Part shown: piece by piece, positions 52,014-58,480 of the stretch
Layout: every line of letters starts with the position of its first letter
Numbering within the stretch: position 1 is the first letter of the stretch
Assembly: GCA_040217155.1 (NCBI GenBank)
Contig: JAVJNS010000029.1
Coordinates: 62,001 to 126,000, forward strand
DNA from: Pelagibius sp040217155
Lineage (GTDB): Bacteria > Pseudomonadota > Alphaproteobacteria > Kiloniellales > Kiloniellaceae
DNA length: 64,000 nt
Reading direction: 5' to 3'
Made by a program: the position numbers and the translations under genes
The notes under the pieces: model-generated
Databases searched by the model: none
What the model was told of the DNA's origin: nothing
What the model saw: only the letters and a program-made list of their open reading frames with translations

Positions 52014-52460
52014 TCAGCCGACGCCGCTGATCTGCACGTCGTTGTCGAGGATCAGTTGGCGCAGGATCTCCAGCCCCTTTTCCAGTTCCTCATACTCCCG
52101 GCGCGCCAGGGAGAGTTCTTCGAGCGCCGTCTTGCGGCTCGCCTGGCTGCGCGGCATCTCCATGAGGGCGGCGAGGTAGCGTCCCTTGGCATGGGCGGCG
52201 CGGCGCACCAGGGCGCGGATCTCGTTCTGCTTCAAGTGCACCAGCACGGACATGATCTCGCGCTTGGATTGCTCCTGGATGGTGTCTTCGATCTGTTCGG
52301 CGAAAGCGCCGGCGGAGATCGGTTCCGGCGCGGGCTCCGGCACCGCCAGGGCATCCTCCAGCATCCGCAGTCTCTCCTTGGGCTTGCCGCTGGTGCGGTG
52401 AAACCACTGCAGGCTGCGGCTGTCCGTGCCGTCGTGTCCGATCAGGTCTGTCAGGGTCAT
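52014..52460 (-). CDS. Hypothetical helical protein, 148 residues
   Basis: A soluble, charged, mostly helical protein with coiled-coil-like heptads (about 45-135; Glu-Gln-Ile-Glu-Asp-Thr-Ile-Gln-Glu, Leu-Glu-Glu-Leu-Ser-Leu-Ala-Arg-Arg-Glu-Tyr-Glu-Glu-Leu-Glu-Lys). The Thr-Asp-Leu-Ile-Gly N-terminus and Gly-Lys-Pro-Lys-Glu-Arg loop have no motif I know. ATG at 52460 is preceded by GCGGA. Possible structural or regulatory role only; unassigned. Confidence 0.6.
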   Translation of the reverse strand: MTLTDLIGHDGTDSRSLQWFHRTSGKPKERLRMLEDALAVPEPAPEPISAGAFAEQIEDTIQEQSKREIMSVLVHLKQNEIRALVRRAAHAKGRYLAALMEMPRSQASRKTALEELSLARREYEELEKGLEILRQLILDNDVQISGVG

Positions 52461-52641
52461 TCCGCGCGCTTTCCGTTGCCTGCCGAGTGTCGCCTAGAAC
52501 GATGCAAGCGCCGGGCCAGAATGCGGCCGCCTTTTGCCGTGATTTTCGAAGGTTTTTCAAGGGATCCGGGCAGATCCGCCCCGGCAGGGCAGGGTTGGGC
52601 CGGCAGCATTTGCCGGGTCGACCGGAACCGCGGGAAGCGGT

Positions 52642-52947
52642 CTATTCGGCGGCGAAGCGGCGGGCCGGGACCAGGGGCTGGTCGTCGTTGGCCGCGGCGG
52701 GCAGCCAGGTGCTCTCGGCTTGCCCAGCCATGCGGGTCATGTGCGCGCGTAGGCGGCGCAGGCCGGCACGGTTCTGGAGGCGCCGGCGCAGGCGCCGCAG
52801 CAGACGCCAGGAGACCACGCTGCCGATGATGCCCAGCCACATGTAGGGATACCACCAGGGCATCAGCACAACGAAGTCGTGTAACAGCAGGTAATAGGGG
52901 TCGGATTCTGCGCCGGGACCGTAGATCCACTGCAATACCGCCAACAT
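52642..52947 (-). CDS. Small membrane protein, 101 residues
   Basis: One hydrophobic region (about 20-50; His-Asp-Phe-Val-Val-Leu-Met-Pro-Trp-Trp-Tyr-Pro-Tyr-Met-Trp-Leu-Gly) followed by an Arg-rich cytoplasmic stretch (Arg-Leu-Leu-Arg-Arg-Leu-Arg-Arg-Arg-Leu) and a flexible tail. The strong positive-inside pattern supports a real membrane protein with the C-terminus inside. No family recognised. Its upstream region is strikingly AT-rich. Confidence 0.55.
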   Translation of the reverse strand: MLAVLQWIYGPGAESDPYYLLLHDFVVLMPWWYPYMWLGIIGSVVSWRLLRRLRRRLQNRAGLRRLRAHMTRMAGQAESTWLPAAANDDQPLVPARRFAAE

Positions 52948-52982
52948 TTCGCCGCTCTCCGCTTCGGCGCCGTTTGCCGGTG

Positions 52983-53130
52983 CCGGATTGGTTGAATATC
53001 TATGAAGGAAAGTATGGCGAATTTAAAGGAAAAATCAACGAAATTTTTATCTTTCATTAACCATATTCAATAAAATTTATGCGAATATTTAAATAAATCC
53101 GAAGTAATGGGGCAGAAATATTAGGTGGAG
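52983..53130. other. AT-rich intergenic patch
   Basis: About 150 bases between a minus-strand membrane-protein gene and the end of the secreted-protein gene are rich in A/T runs (for example AAATTTTTATC and AATAAAATTTATG) against a GC-rich background. It may be promoter or nucleoid-protein-binding DNA for the gene at 52947. Confidence 0.6.
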
Positions 53131-53164
53131 AGGAATGTGTTGGGCGTTGTTTCTTGGCGGAGAA

Positions 53165-53635
53165 CTACTCTTCCGGAAAGCCGCAGGCCCAGCGATTGTA
53201 GCGTTCCTTGGCCGGAACCCCCGCCTTGGCCGGCTCGATATGGCTGAGCCCGACGACGATGCGGTCCCGGCTGCCTTCGATGGCGGCGGTGGTGTCGACG
53301 TAGTTCAAGCGGCCGCGGTAATACTGCCGCGGGTTCTCCGGCGTGATGATGAAGGAGGGCATGTCGGAGATCAGACCGCTGGCGCGGTCGAGCAGGAAGA
53401 TCTCGACCGGGCGGCCGACCTCCCAGACCGGCGCGCCGATGGTGACCAGCAGCATCTCCTGGCTCTTGTAGCCGCCGCTCTGGCCATCCAGCAGGTAGCC
53501 CCAACCGCGCCAGCATTGGGTGGCCGGCGCGGTCTCCTGCGCGGCGCCGGGGCCGGGCAGCGCGAAAACCGCCGCGAGGACGGCGCAGCCAAGGCTGAAA
53601 GCGGCGCGGCACCGCGGAAGTCGCTTCCGGATCAT
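53165..53635 (-). CDS. Secreted hypothetical protein, 156 residues
   Basis: Sec signal peptide (Met-Ile-Arg-Lys-Arg start, Leu-Gly-Cys-Ala-Val-Leu-Ala-Ala-Val core, Gly-Ala-Ala-Gln cleavage region) then a periplasmic domain with two Cys (Gln-Cys-Trp-Arg-Gly-Trp and Trp-Ala-Cys-Gly-Phe) that could form a disulfide. No known domain. ATG 53635 is chosen over longer frames because the signal begins there; it lies four bases after the DksA-type gene stop, so the two are probably co-transcribed. Confidence 0.65.
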   Translation of the reverse strand: MIRKRLPRCRAAFSLGCAVLAAVFALPGPGAAQETAPATQCWRGWGYLLDGQSGGYKSQEMLLVTIGAPVWEVGRPVEIFLLDRASGLISDMPSFIITPENPRQYYRGRLNYVDTTAAIEGSRDRIVVGLSHIEPAKAGVPAKERYNRWACGFPEE

Positions 53636-53639
53636 CGGC

Positions 53640-53999
53640 TCAGTCGCCGGACCCGCTGCTGGCGCAGTGAACGCAGGTCGGCAGGGTGGGGTCGAGTTCC
53701 AGGCGCCGCAGGGGGATCTGTTCGCCGCAGGTGACGCAGTAGCCGTAGTCCCCGTCCTCGAGGCGCTTGAGGCTGGCTTCGATACGCTGCAGCTCGAGCT
53801 TGCGCCGCCGCTCGGTCTCCAGGGACATCGCTTGGTTCTGCAGGGCATCCATGCGCGACAGCCGGCCCACCCGAGTCTGGTCCAGTTCGACTGGCTTCCG
53901 GCTTTCGGCGCTGCTCGCCGCCCATTCAAGAAGTTCGCTGCGGCGCGCGATCAGGCGATCACGAAAGAAGGACAAATCAAACTCGACCGGTTCATCCAT
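53640..53999 (-). CDS. TraR/DksA family zinc-finger protein
   Basis: A 119-residue protein with a helical hairpin (about 1-80) and a C-terminal zinc finger Cys-Val-Thr-Cys...Cys-Val-His-Cys, the DksA_TraR signature. DksA proteins insert into the RNA polymerase secondary channel and, with ppGpp, adjust promoters. The acidic residues at the coiled-coil tip that define genuine DksA cannot be confirmed here, so only the family is given. Genes on both sides, same strand, encode small unknown proteins. Confidence 0.85.
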   Translation of the reverse strand: MDEPVEFDLSFFRDRLIARRSELLEWAASSAESRKPVELDQTRVGRLSRMDALQNQAMSLETERRRKLELQRIEASLKRLEDGDYGYCVTCGEQIPLRRLELDPTLPTCVHCASSGSGD

Positions 54000-54120
54000 A
54001 AGTCATGATGACCGCGCCCTATTCGCAGGACAAGCATCTTCAACTGTCCGGCCGGCGGGAGTCGCGGCCTTGAAGGGCCGGCTCAATGTAAGTTTGGGTT
54101 GAAATCGGCGGAAGTTAGGA

Positions 54121-54231
54121 GGGGGAGCCTGTAGGATGTTCAAAACCCCGGCCGTCTTCGGGGGTTGGTAGACATGAAGTCGTACAGGGAGGCAGGGTCT
54201 CAAGTCCTACAGGCTTCCCCAGACTTGAGAC
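54121..54231 (+). ncRNA. Candidate structured RNA with competing stems
   Basis: Three inverted repeats are packed in 111 bases with no ORF. Stem A pairs GGGGGAGCCTGTAGGA (54121-54136) with TCCTACAGGCTTCCCC (54205-54220): 16 pairs, one G-U if read on the plus strand (a C-A mismatch on the minus strand). Stem B pairs GTCTCAAGTC (54197-54206) with GACTTGAGAC (54222-54231), ten perfect pairs. Its loop and its first arm use the 3' arm of stem A, so A and B exclude each other. Inside A, AACCCC (54144-54149) pairs with GGGGTT (54161-54166). Seven T at 54260-54266 could end a plus-strand transcript. It is not RNase P, tmRNA, SRP or 6S RNA by visible motifs. Identity unknown. Confidence 0.5.
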
Positions 54232-54321
54232 TATATTCGCTATTTCCGCCAAGGGGTGATTTTTTTGTGTCAAGGCCGCAGGAAGTTCACCCAGGGGATT
54301 GGGATTAAAGGGATAAATACT

Positions 54322-54555
54322 TCATTTTTGCGGTCCGCGATGGTGGTCGTCGTCGTGGCCCCGACGGTTTGAGTAGAAAACCAGGAACATCAGCCCGCCG
54401 CCCAGCGCCAGGGAGACGACGGAACCCAGCGTCATGGCGATCAATCCATTCAGGCTGATATCGACGTCGCTGAGACTCCACCAAAGGTAGATTCCCGCCA
54501 GAAGGCTGCTCAGCAGCAGGGCGGCAAAGACGGCAATCAGGATGACGGTCTTCAT
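54322..54555 (-). CDS. Small two-helix membrane protein, 77 residues
   Basis: Two hydrophobic helices (about 4-26 and 36-60) with a short polar turn (Ser-Asp-Val-Asp-Ile-Ser-Leu-Asn-Gly) and a C-terminal His/Asp-rich tail (Arg-Arg-Gly-His-Asp-Asp-Asp-His-His-Arg) that could bind metal. ATG at 54555. No homologue recognised; regular codon use supports it. It lies across the candidate RNA from the DksA-type gene. Confidence 0.6.
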   Translation of the reverse strand: MKTVILIAVFAALLLSSLLAGIYLWWSLSDVDISLNGLIAMTLGSVVSLALGGGLMFLVFYSNRRGHDDDHHRGPQK

Positions 54556-54718
54556 GGAACAGGTCTCGCGGCAATTGTCGTGGTCGTCTCGGCGGTGTCT
54601 CGGGAGCTATCCGGGGCGCCTCCCGTGAGGGCGGGAGCCCGCAAAACCCCGCCCTAAGGATCGCGGCCCGAGGGCGCAGTTGACGCCGTGGCCGCGGGCA
54701 CGTCGAGTCCTTTTGTCG

Positions 54719-54768
54719 GCGCCAAAACAGCGCAGTCAGCGCGGCTTGTCCGCGCCAAAACAGCGCAG
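54719..54768. repeat. 17-bp direct repeat upstream of tRNA-Leu
   Basis: GCGCCAAAACAGCGCAG occurs exactly at 54719-54735 and 54752-54768, 33 bases apart start to start (about three helical turns). It lies 33 bases before the -35 of the tRNA promoter, where an upstream activator could bind. Confidence 0.8.
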
Positions 54769-54800
54769 ACGGCGCCGCTTGGCAAGGGCCGAATTTTCCA

Positions 54801-54828
54801 TTGCCCTTTTGACGAAGGACGTTATAAC
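54801..54828 (+). promoter_or_regulatory. Promoter for the tRNA-Leu pair
   Basis: TTGCCC (54801-54806) and TATAAC (54823-54828), 16-base spacer, 37 bases before the first tRNA-Leu. Confidence 0.5.
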
Positions 54829-54865
54829 TCCCGCTCCGAGCCGGTGGCCCTGCCAGCGGACATCT

Positions 54866-54952
54866 GCGGCTGTGGCGGAATCGGTAGACGCGCAGCGTTG
54901 AGGGCGCTGTGGGGGAAACCCCGTGGAGGTTCAAGTCCTCTCAGCCGCACCA
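54866..54952 (+). tRNA. tRNA-Leu (anticodon GAG)
   Basis: An 87-nt cloverleaf with a long variable arm and encoded CCA. Acceptor GCGGCTG/CAGCCGC, anticodon arm CAGCG-TTGAGGG-CGCTG giving GAG, variable stem GTGGGGGAAACCCC, T-arm GAGG-TTCAAGT-CCTC. Confidence 0.97.
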
Positions 54953-55004
54953 TTCGTCCGGGCTCTGGAAAGTGACGGTGGCAAGCCCACCACTACACGG
55001 CGAT

Positions 55005-55091
55005 GCGGCTGTGGCGGAATTGGTAGACGCGCTAGCTTCAGGTGCTAGTTTTCGCAAGGAAGTGGAGGTTCGAGTCCTCTCAGCCGCACCA
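55005..55091 (+). tRNA. tRNA-Leu (anticodon CAG)
   Basis: An 87-nt tRNA with the same acceptor stem as its neighbour 52 bases upstream, so the two probably share a transcript. Anticodon arm CTAGC-TTCAGGT-GCTAG gives CAG; variable arm and CCA are present. Confidence 0.97.
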
Positions 55092-55248
55092 AGCCTCGCC
55101 GGGACAGATCCCGGCTGACGGCGGCACCGGGCCGTTTCGATCCGTTTCATCGCTCCAAGACGCCCCAAGCCGCGCGCTGCCCCAAGTTTGTTGACGGCGG
55201 CGGTTCGACAAGACAGCCTCGACTCACGGGATCTGGTCGGGGGACGGT

Positions 55249-56130
55249 GTGTTTGAAGGTTTTGAACAGCGTCGGGTGACTACCGGCGGGACGGAAATCA
55301 ATCTGCGGATCGGTGGCGCCGGCCCGGCGCTCCTGATGCTGCACGGCTACCCCCAGACCCATGTCATGTGGCATAAGATCGCCCCGGCGCTGGCGGAGCG
55401 CTTTACCGTCGTCTGCACCGATCTGCGCGGGTACGGCGACAGCGGCAAGCCGCCGGCCGGGCCCGACCACGGCGGCTATTCGAAACGGGCCATGGCGCAG
55501 GACCAGGCCGAGGTCATGGCGGCCCTCGGCTTCGAGCGCTTCAGCGTCGTCGGCCACGACCGCGGCGCGCGGGTCACCCATCGCCTGCTGCTCGACCACG
55601 GCGCGCGGGTGGACAAGGCGGCGGTGCTCGACATCGCGCCGACCCTGGACATGTACGAGCGCACCGACCGCACCTTTGCCGAGGCCTACTATCACTGGTT
55701 CCTGCTGATTCAGCCTTTCGATCTGCCGGAGCGCCTGCTCGGCGCCGATCCCGACTACTATGTGGAAAAGAAGATTGGCGCCTGGAGCAAGGTCGAGGGC
55801 TGCTTCAGCGACGCGGCCGTGGCCGAGTACAAGCGCTGCTTTCGCGATCCGGCCACCATTCACGCGACCTGCGAGGATTACCGCGCGGCGGCGGGCATCG
55901 ACCTGGAACACGACCGCGCCGACCGCGACCGCAAGATCGTGCCGCCGCTGCTGGTGCTCTGGGGCCGGCGCGGTGTCATCGAGCGCTGCTACGACACCTT
56001 GGATCTGTGGTCGCAGCGGGCCGAGAACGTGTCAGGCCGGGCACTGCCCTGCGGCCATTTTCTGGCCGAGGAGGCGCCGGAGGAAACCCTGGCGGCGTTG
56101 TCGGCGTTTCTTCAGGAGGCGGCGGCCTAG
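55249..56130 (+). CDS. Fluoroacetate-dehalogenase-like alpha/beta hydrolase
   Basis: A 293-residue alpha/beta hydrolase with an Asp nucleophile. The residues known from Rhodopseudomonas fluoroacetate dehalogenase are all present in the same order: Asp104-Arg105-x2-Arg108 in Gly-His-Asp-Arg-Gly-Ala-Arg, Asp128, His149-Trp150 in Tyr-Tyr-His-Trp, Tyr211 in Glu-Asp-Tyr-Arg, and His270 in Cys-Gly-His-Phe-Leu-Ala-Glu-Glu-Ala-Pro. His/Trp/Tyr form the halide pocket. This supports a defluorinating or dehalogenating haloacetate enzyme, though epoxide hydrolases share part of the pattern. GTG 55249 with GGGGGA upstream. Cytoplasmic. Confidence 0.85.
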   Translation: MFEGFEQRRVTTGGTEINLRIGGAGPALLMLHGYPQTHVMWHKIAPALAERFTVVCTDLRGYGDSGKPPAGPDHGGYSKRAMAQDQAEVMAALGFERFSVVGHDRGARVTHRLLLDHGARVDKAAVLDIAPTLDMYERTDRTFAEAYYHWFLLIQPFDLPERLLGADPDYYVEKKIGAWSKVEGCFSDAAVAEYKRCFRDPATIHATCEDYRAAAGIDLEHDRADRDRKIVPPLLVLWGRRGVIERCYDTLDLWSQRAENVSGRALPCGHFLAEEAPEETLAALSAFLQEAAA

Positions 56131-56351
56131 AGTGGCGCCGGCAGGTGGTGACGGCCCTGGTACTTTTGCCTCGGCTTCCCATATCATAGCGCAGGCGACA
56201 GGAGGTTAGACAACGCGTGAAGTTTTAGCTTTAAGACATTGAGTTATTGTTGATTCAGCCGGCGTTGTAGGCCGACCGGCGAGACCGCCGCCAAGCCGCT
56301 GCCGGAATCTGAGGGCATGTCAGGGCCGAAATGAGAAAGGAGCCACGCCAG

Positions 56352-57809
56352 GTGGCTGAAGCAAACAAAAAGAGCGCCGCCATGAGGCTGCGCAATTACC
56401 TGCTGGCCGGTGTGCTGGTCACGGCCCCGATCAGCATCACCTTCTGGCTGACCTGGCGCGTGATCACCTTCATCGACGACCGGGTCACGCCGATCATCCC
56501 GCCGCAGTGGAACCCGGAGTCCTACCTGCCGTTCGGCGTTCCCGGCCTCGGTCTCATCGTCGCCGTGATCGCCCTGACCTTGATCGGCTTCCTGGCCGCC
56601 GGCTATGTCGGCCGCGTGACCATGCGCATTGGCGAGCGCATTGTCGGGCGCGTGCCCATCGTGCGTTCCGTGTACGGTTGGATCAAACAGGTCGTCGAGA
56701 CCGTGTTGTCGCAGTCCTCCGCGGCCTTCAGCGAAGTGGTGCTGATCGAATACCCGCGCCCCGGCTGCTGGGCGGTGGGCTTCATCACCGGGCGCACGGT
56801 GGGCGAGGTGCAGCGGCTGACCGCGGCGACGGTCTATAACGTCTTCGTGCCGGCGACGCCCAACCCGACCACCGGCTTTCTGCTCTTCGTGCCGAAATCG
56901 GATGTCCATCACCTCGATCTCACGGTCGAGGAGGGCATCAAGCTGGTGATTTCCGGCGGCATCGTGGTGCCCGAGCAAGAAGGCGCCGAAGCGGCCAAGG
57001 CATGGGTAGCGGCCCAAGCGGCGGCGGAGGAAGCGCCGCAGGCGGTCGCGGCAGAAGAGTCGGACCGGCCCGCGCCGCGCCGCCGGCGCCGCAAAAATGC
57101 GCTGGCCACCCGCCGGCCGGGTTTCATCACCCGCCTGCGCAACTATTTCTTCGCCGGTATCCTGGTGACCGCGCCGATCGCCATCACCGCCTGGCTGGCC
57201 TGGGAATTCGTCACCTTCGTCGACAGCAGGGTAACGCCCTACATTCCCTACAGGTGGAACCCCGAGACCTATCTGCCGTTCTCGCTGCCGGGGCTTGGGG
57301 TGGTGGTGGTGGTATTCGGACTCATCGTGATCGGCTTCCTGACCGCCGGTTTCGTCGGCCGCAGTCTGATCGCCGCGGGCGAGCGCCTGCTGGCCCGCAT
57401 GCCGGTGATCCGCAGTCTTTACAGCGCCGTGAAGCAGATCTTTGAGACCGTGTTCAAGGAGCAGTCCAAAGCCTTCCGCGAGGTTATTCTGCTGGAGTAT
57501 CCGCGCAAGAACTGCTGGGCGCTGGGCTTCATCACGGGACCGGCCGAAGACGGCATTCAGGACCTGACGCCGGACAACACCGTGAACATTTTCCTGCCGA
57601 CGACCCCGAACCCGACCTCGGGCTTCCTGCTGTTCCTGCCGCGCGAGGAAACCCAGACACTGACCATGACGGTGGAGGAGGGCATCAAGATGGTGGTTTC
57701 CGGCGGCATCGTCACGCCGCCGGACCGCAGCGCGAAAGACGTTCAAGAGACCGGCGGGCAGAAACCAGCCGAGACGGAGACCGCGACGCCATTGGCCAAG
57801 AGCGGCTGA
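56352..57809 (+). CDS. Protein with two fused DUF502 membrane domains
   Basis: A 485-residue membrane protein built from two tandem copies of the DUF502 unit (about 10-208 and 265-465), joined by an acidic then Arg-rich linker. Each copy starts Leu-Arg-Asn-Tyr (Leu or Phe)(Leu or Phe)-Ala-Gly and Val-Thr-Ala-Pro-Ile, has Trp-Asn-Pro-Glu-(Ser or Thr)-Tyr-Leu-Pro-Phe, a second hydrophobic pair, Cys-Trp-Ala-(Val or Leu)-Gly-Phe-Ile-Thr-Gly, Thr-Pro-Asn-Pro-Thr and Thr-Val-Glu-Glu-Gly-Ile-Lys-(Leu or Met)-Val-(Ile or Val)-Ser-Gly-Gly-Ile-Val. DUF502 proteins are normally single. GTG 56352 is preferred to ATG 56331 because AAGGAG (56337-56342) sits nine bases upstream. Function unknown. Confidence 0.9.
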   Translation: MAEANKKSAAMRLRNYLLAGVLVTAPISITFWLTWRVITFIDDRVTPIIPPQWNPESYLPFGVPGLGLIVAVIALTLIGFLAAGYVGRVTMRIGERIVGRVPIVRSVYGWIKQVVETVLSQSSAAFSEVVLIEYPRPGCWAVGFITGRTVGEVQRLTAATVYNVFVPATPNPTTGFLLFVPKSDVHHLDLTVEEGIKLVISGGIVVPEQEGAEAAKAWVAAQAAAEEAPQAVAAEESDRPAPRRRRRKNALATRRPGFITRLRNYFFAGILVTAPIAITAWLAWEFVTFVDSRVTPYIPYRWNPETYLPFSLPGLGVVVVVFGLIVIGFLTAGFVGRSLIAAGERLLARMPVIRSLYSAVKQIFETVFKEQSKAFREVILLEYPRKNCWALGFITGPAEDGIQDLTPDNTVNIFLPTTPNPTSGFLLFLPREETQTLTMTVEEGIKMVVSGGIVTPPDRSAKDVQETGGQKPAETETATPLAKSG

Positions 57810-57845
57810 AGCACGGCCGCGGAAAATCGAGAGCGGGGGCGGGTG

Positions 57846-58346
57846 TCAGGCAGCCGGCTGCGAAACCTTCAGGTCTTCCTGGCGGGCGCAGTTGGCGGCG
57901 CCCAGAATGGCGTCGATATCCTGGCCGTTGGTCGACAGCGGAAACAGCGTGGCGCGCAGGCGCACCTCCTCGCCGTTCTCTTCGAAGGCTTCCATCACGG
58001 TTACCGGTTCACGCTGCTCCAGGACGTGGCCGAAATGCTGGACCGAGCGGGCGATCATCGATCCCTCGGGGCAGTCGCGCAGGTGGCGTTCTGACATTCT
58101 GGCCCAGTTTTCCGGCAGCAGGGCATTTTCCAGCAACCGCGGACCGACGAACATGAAGGTGGCGTCTTGCGGGGTCGTGCCCGGAAACATCACGAAGCAG
58201 TCGCACCAGTCTTCGTCCAGTTCCACCGGGTCGATGTCGGCGGCGCTGGGAAACTCGCGATCCTGGCGCAGGTAGTGCCAATATTCCTCGACTCTGGCGA
58301 CGAGGCGGCGCTCGGTCGAGACAAAGCCGGACTGGGGTTCAGACAT
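57846..58346 (-). CDS. PAS domain protein, 166 residues
   Basis: A small soluble protein of a single PAS-like domain as found in many alphaproteobacterial one-domain regulators: Arg-Leu-Val-Ala-Arg-Val-Glu-Glu-Tyr-Trp near the start, Pro-Ser-Ala-Ala-Asp-Ile-Asp-Pro, Phe-Met-Phe-Val-Gly-Pro, and a C-terminal Arg-Leu-Arg-Ala-Thr-Leu-Phe-Pro-Leu strand. No output domain or cofactor residue is recognised. Convergent with the DUF502 gene, 36 bases apart. Confidence 0.72.
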   Translation of the reverse strand: MSEPQSGFVSTERRLVARVEEYWHYLRQDREFPSAADIDPVELDEDWCDCFVMFPGTTPQDATFMFVGPRLLENALLPENWARMSERHLRDCPEGSMIARSVQHFGHVLEQREPVTVMEAFEENGEEVRLRATLFPLSTNGQDIDAILGAANCARQEDLKVSQPAA

Positions 58347-58480
58347 GGTCGGATGCCGTCCTCTGGGCGGGGATACCCGCAGTTTTGGCCGAAGAGAGCT
58401 AACAATGGCTTAACTCCCGCCATTTTCGGCCCGCGGAAGCGCCCGACAATGGCCGGTGCGGAACTCCTGCCCGCGCCGGC

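Larger units (their letters stand above)
54556..54865. other. Gap upstream of the tRNA-Leu pair
   Basis: About 310 bases with no credible gene. It holds a GC-rich hairpin-prone tract (54610-54660), a 17-base direct repeat (54719-54768) and the tRNA promoter (54801-54828). Confidence 0.5.

Noticed and set aside
54121..54266. 6S RNA
   Set aside because: The GGATGTTC after the outer stem recalls 6S RNA, but the closed element is only about 100 bases, too short, and lacks the large central bubble.
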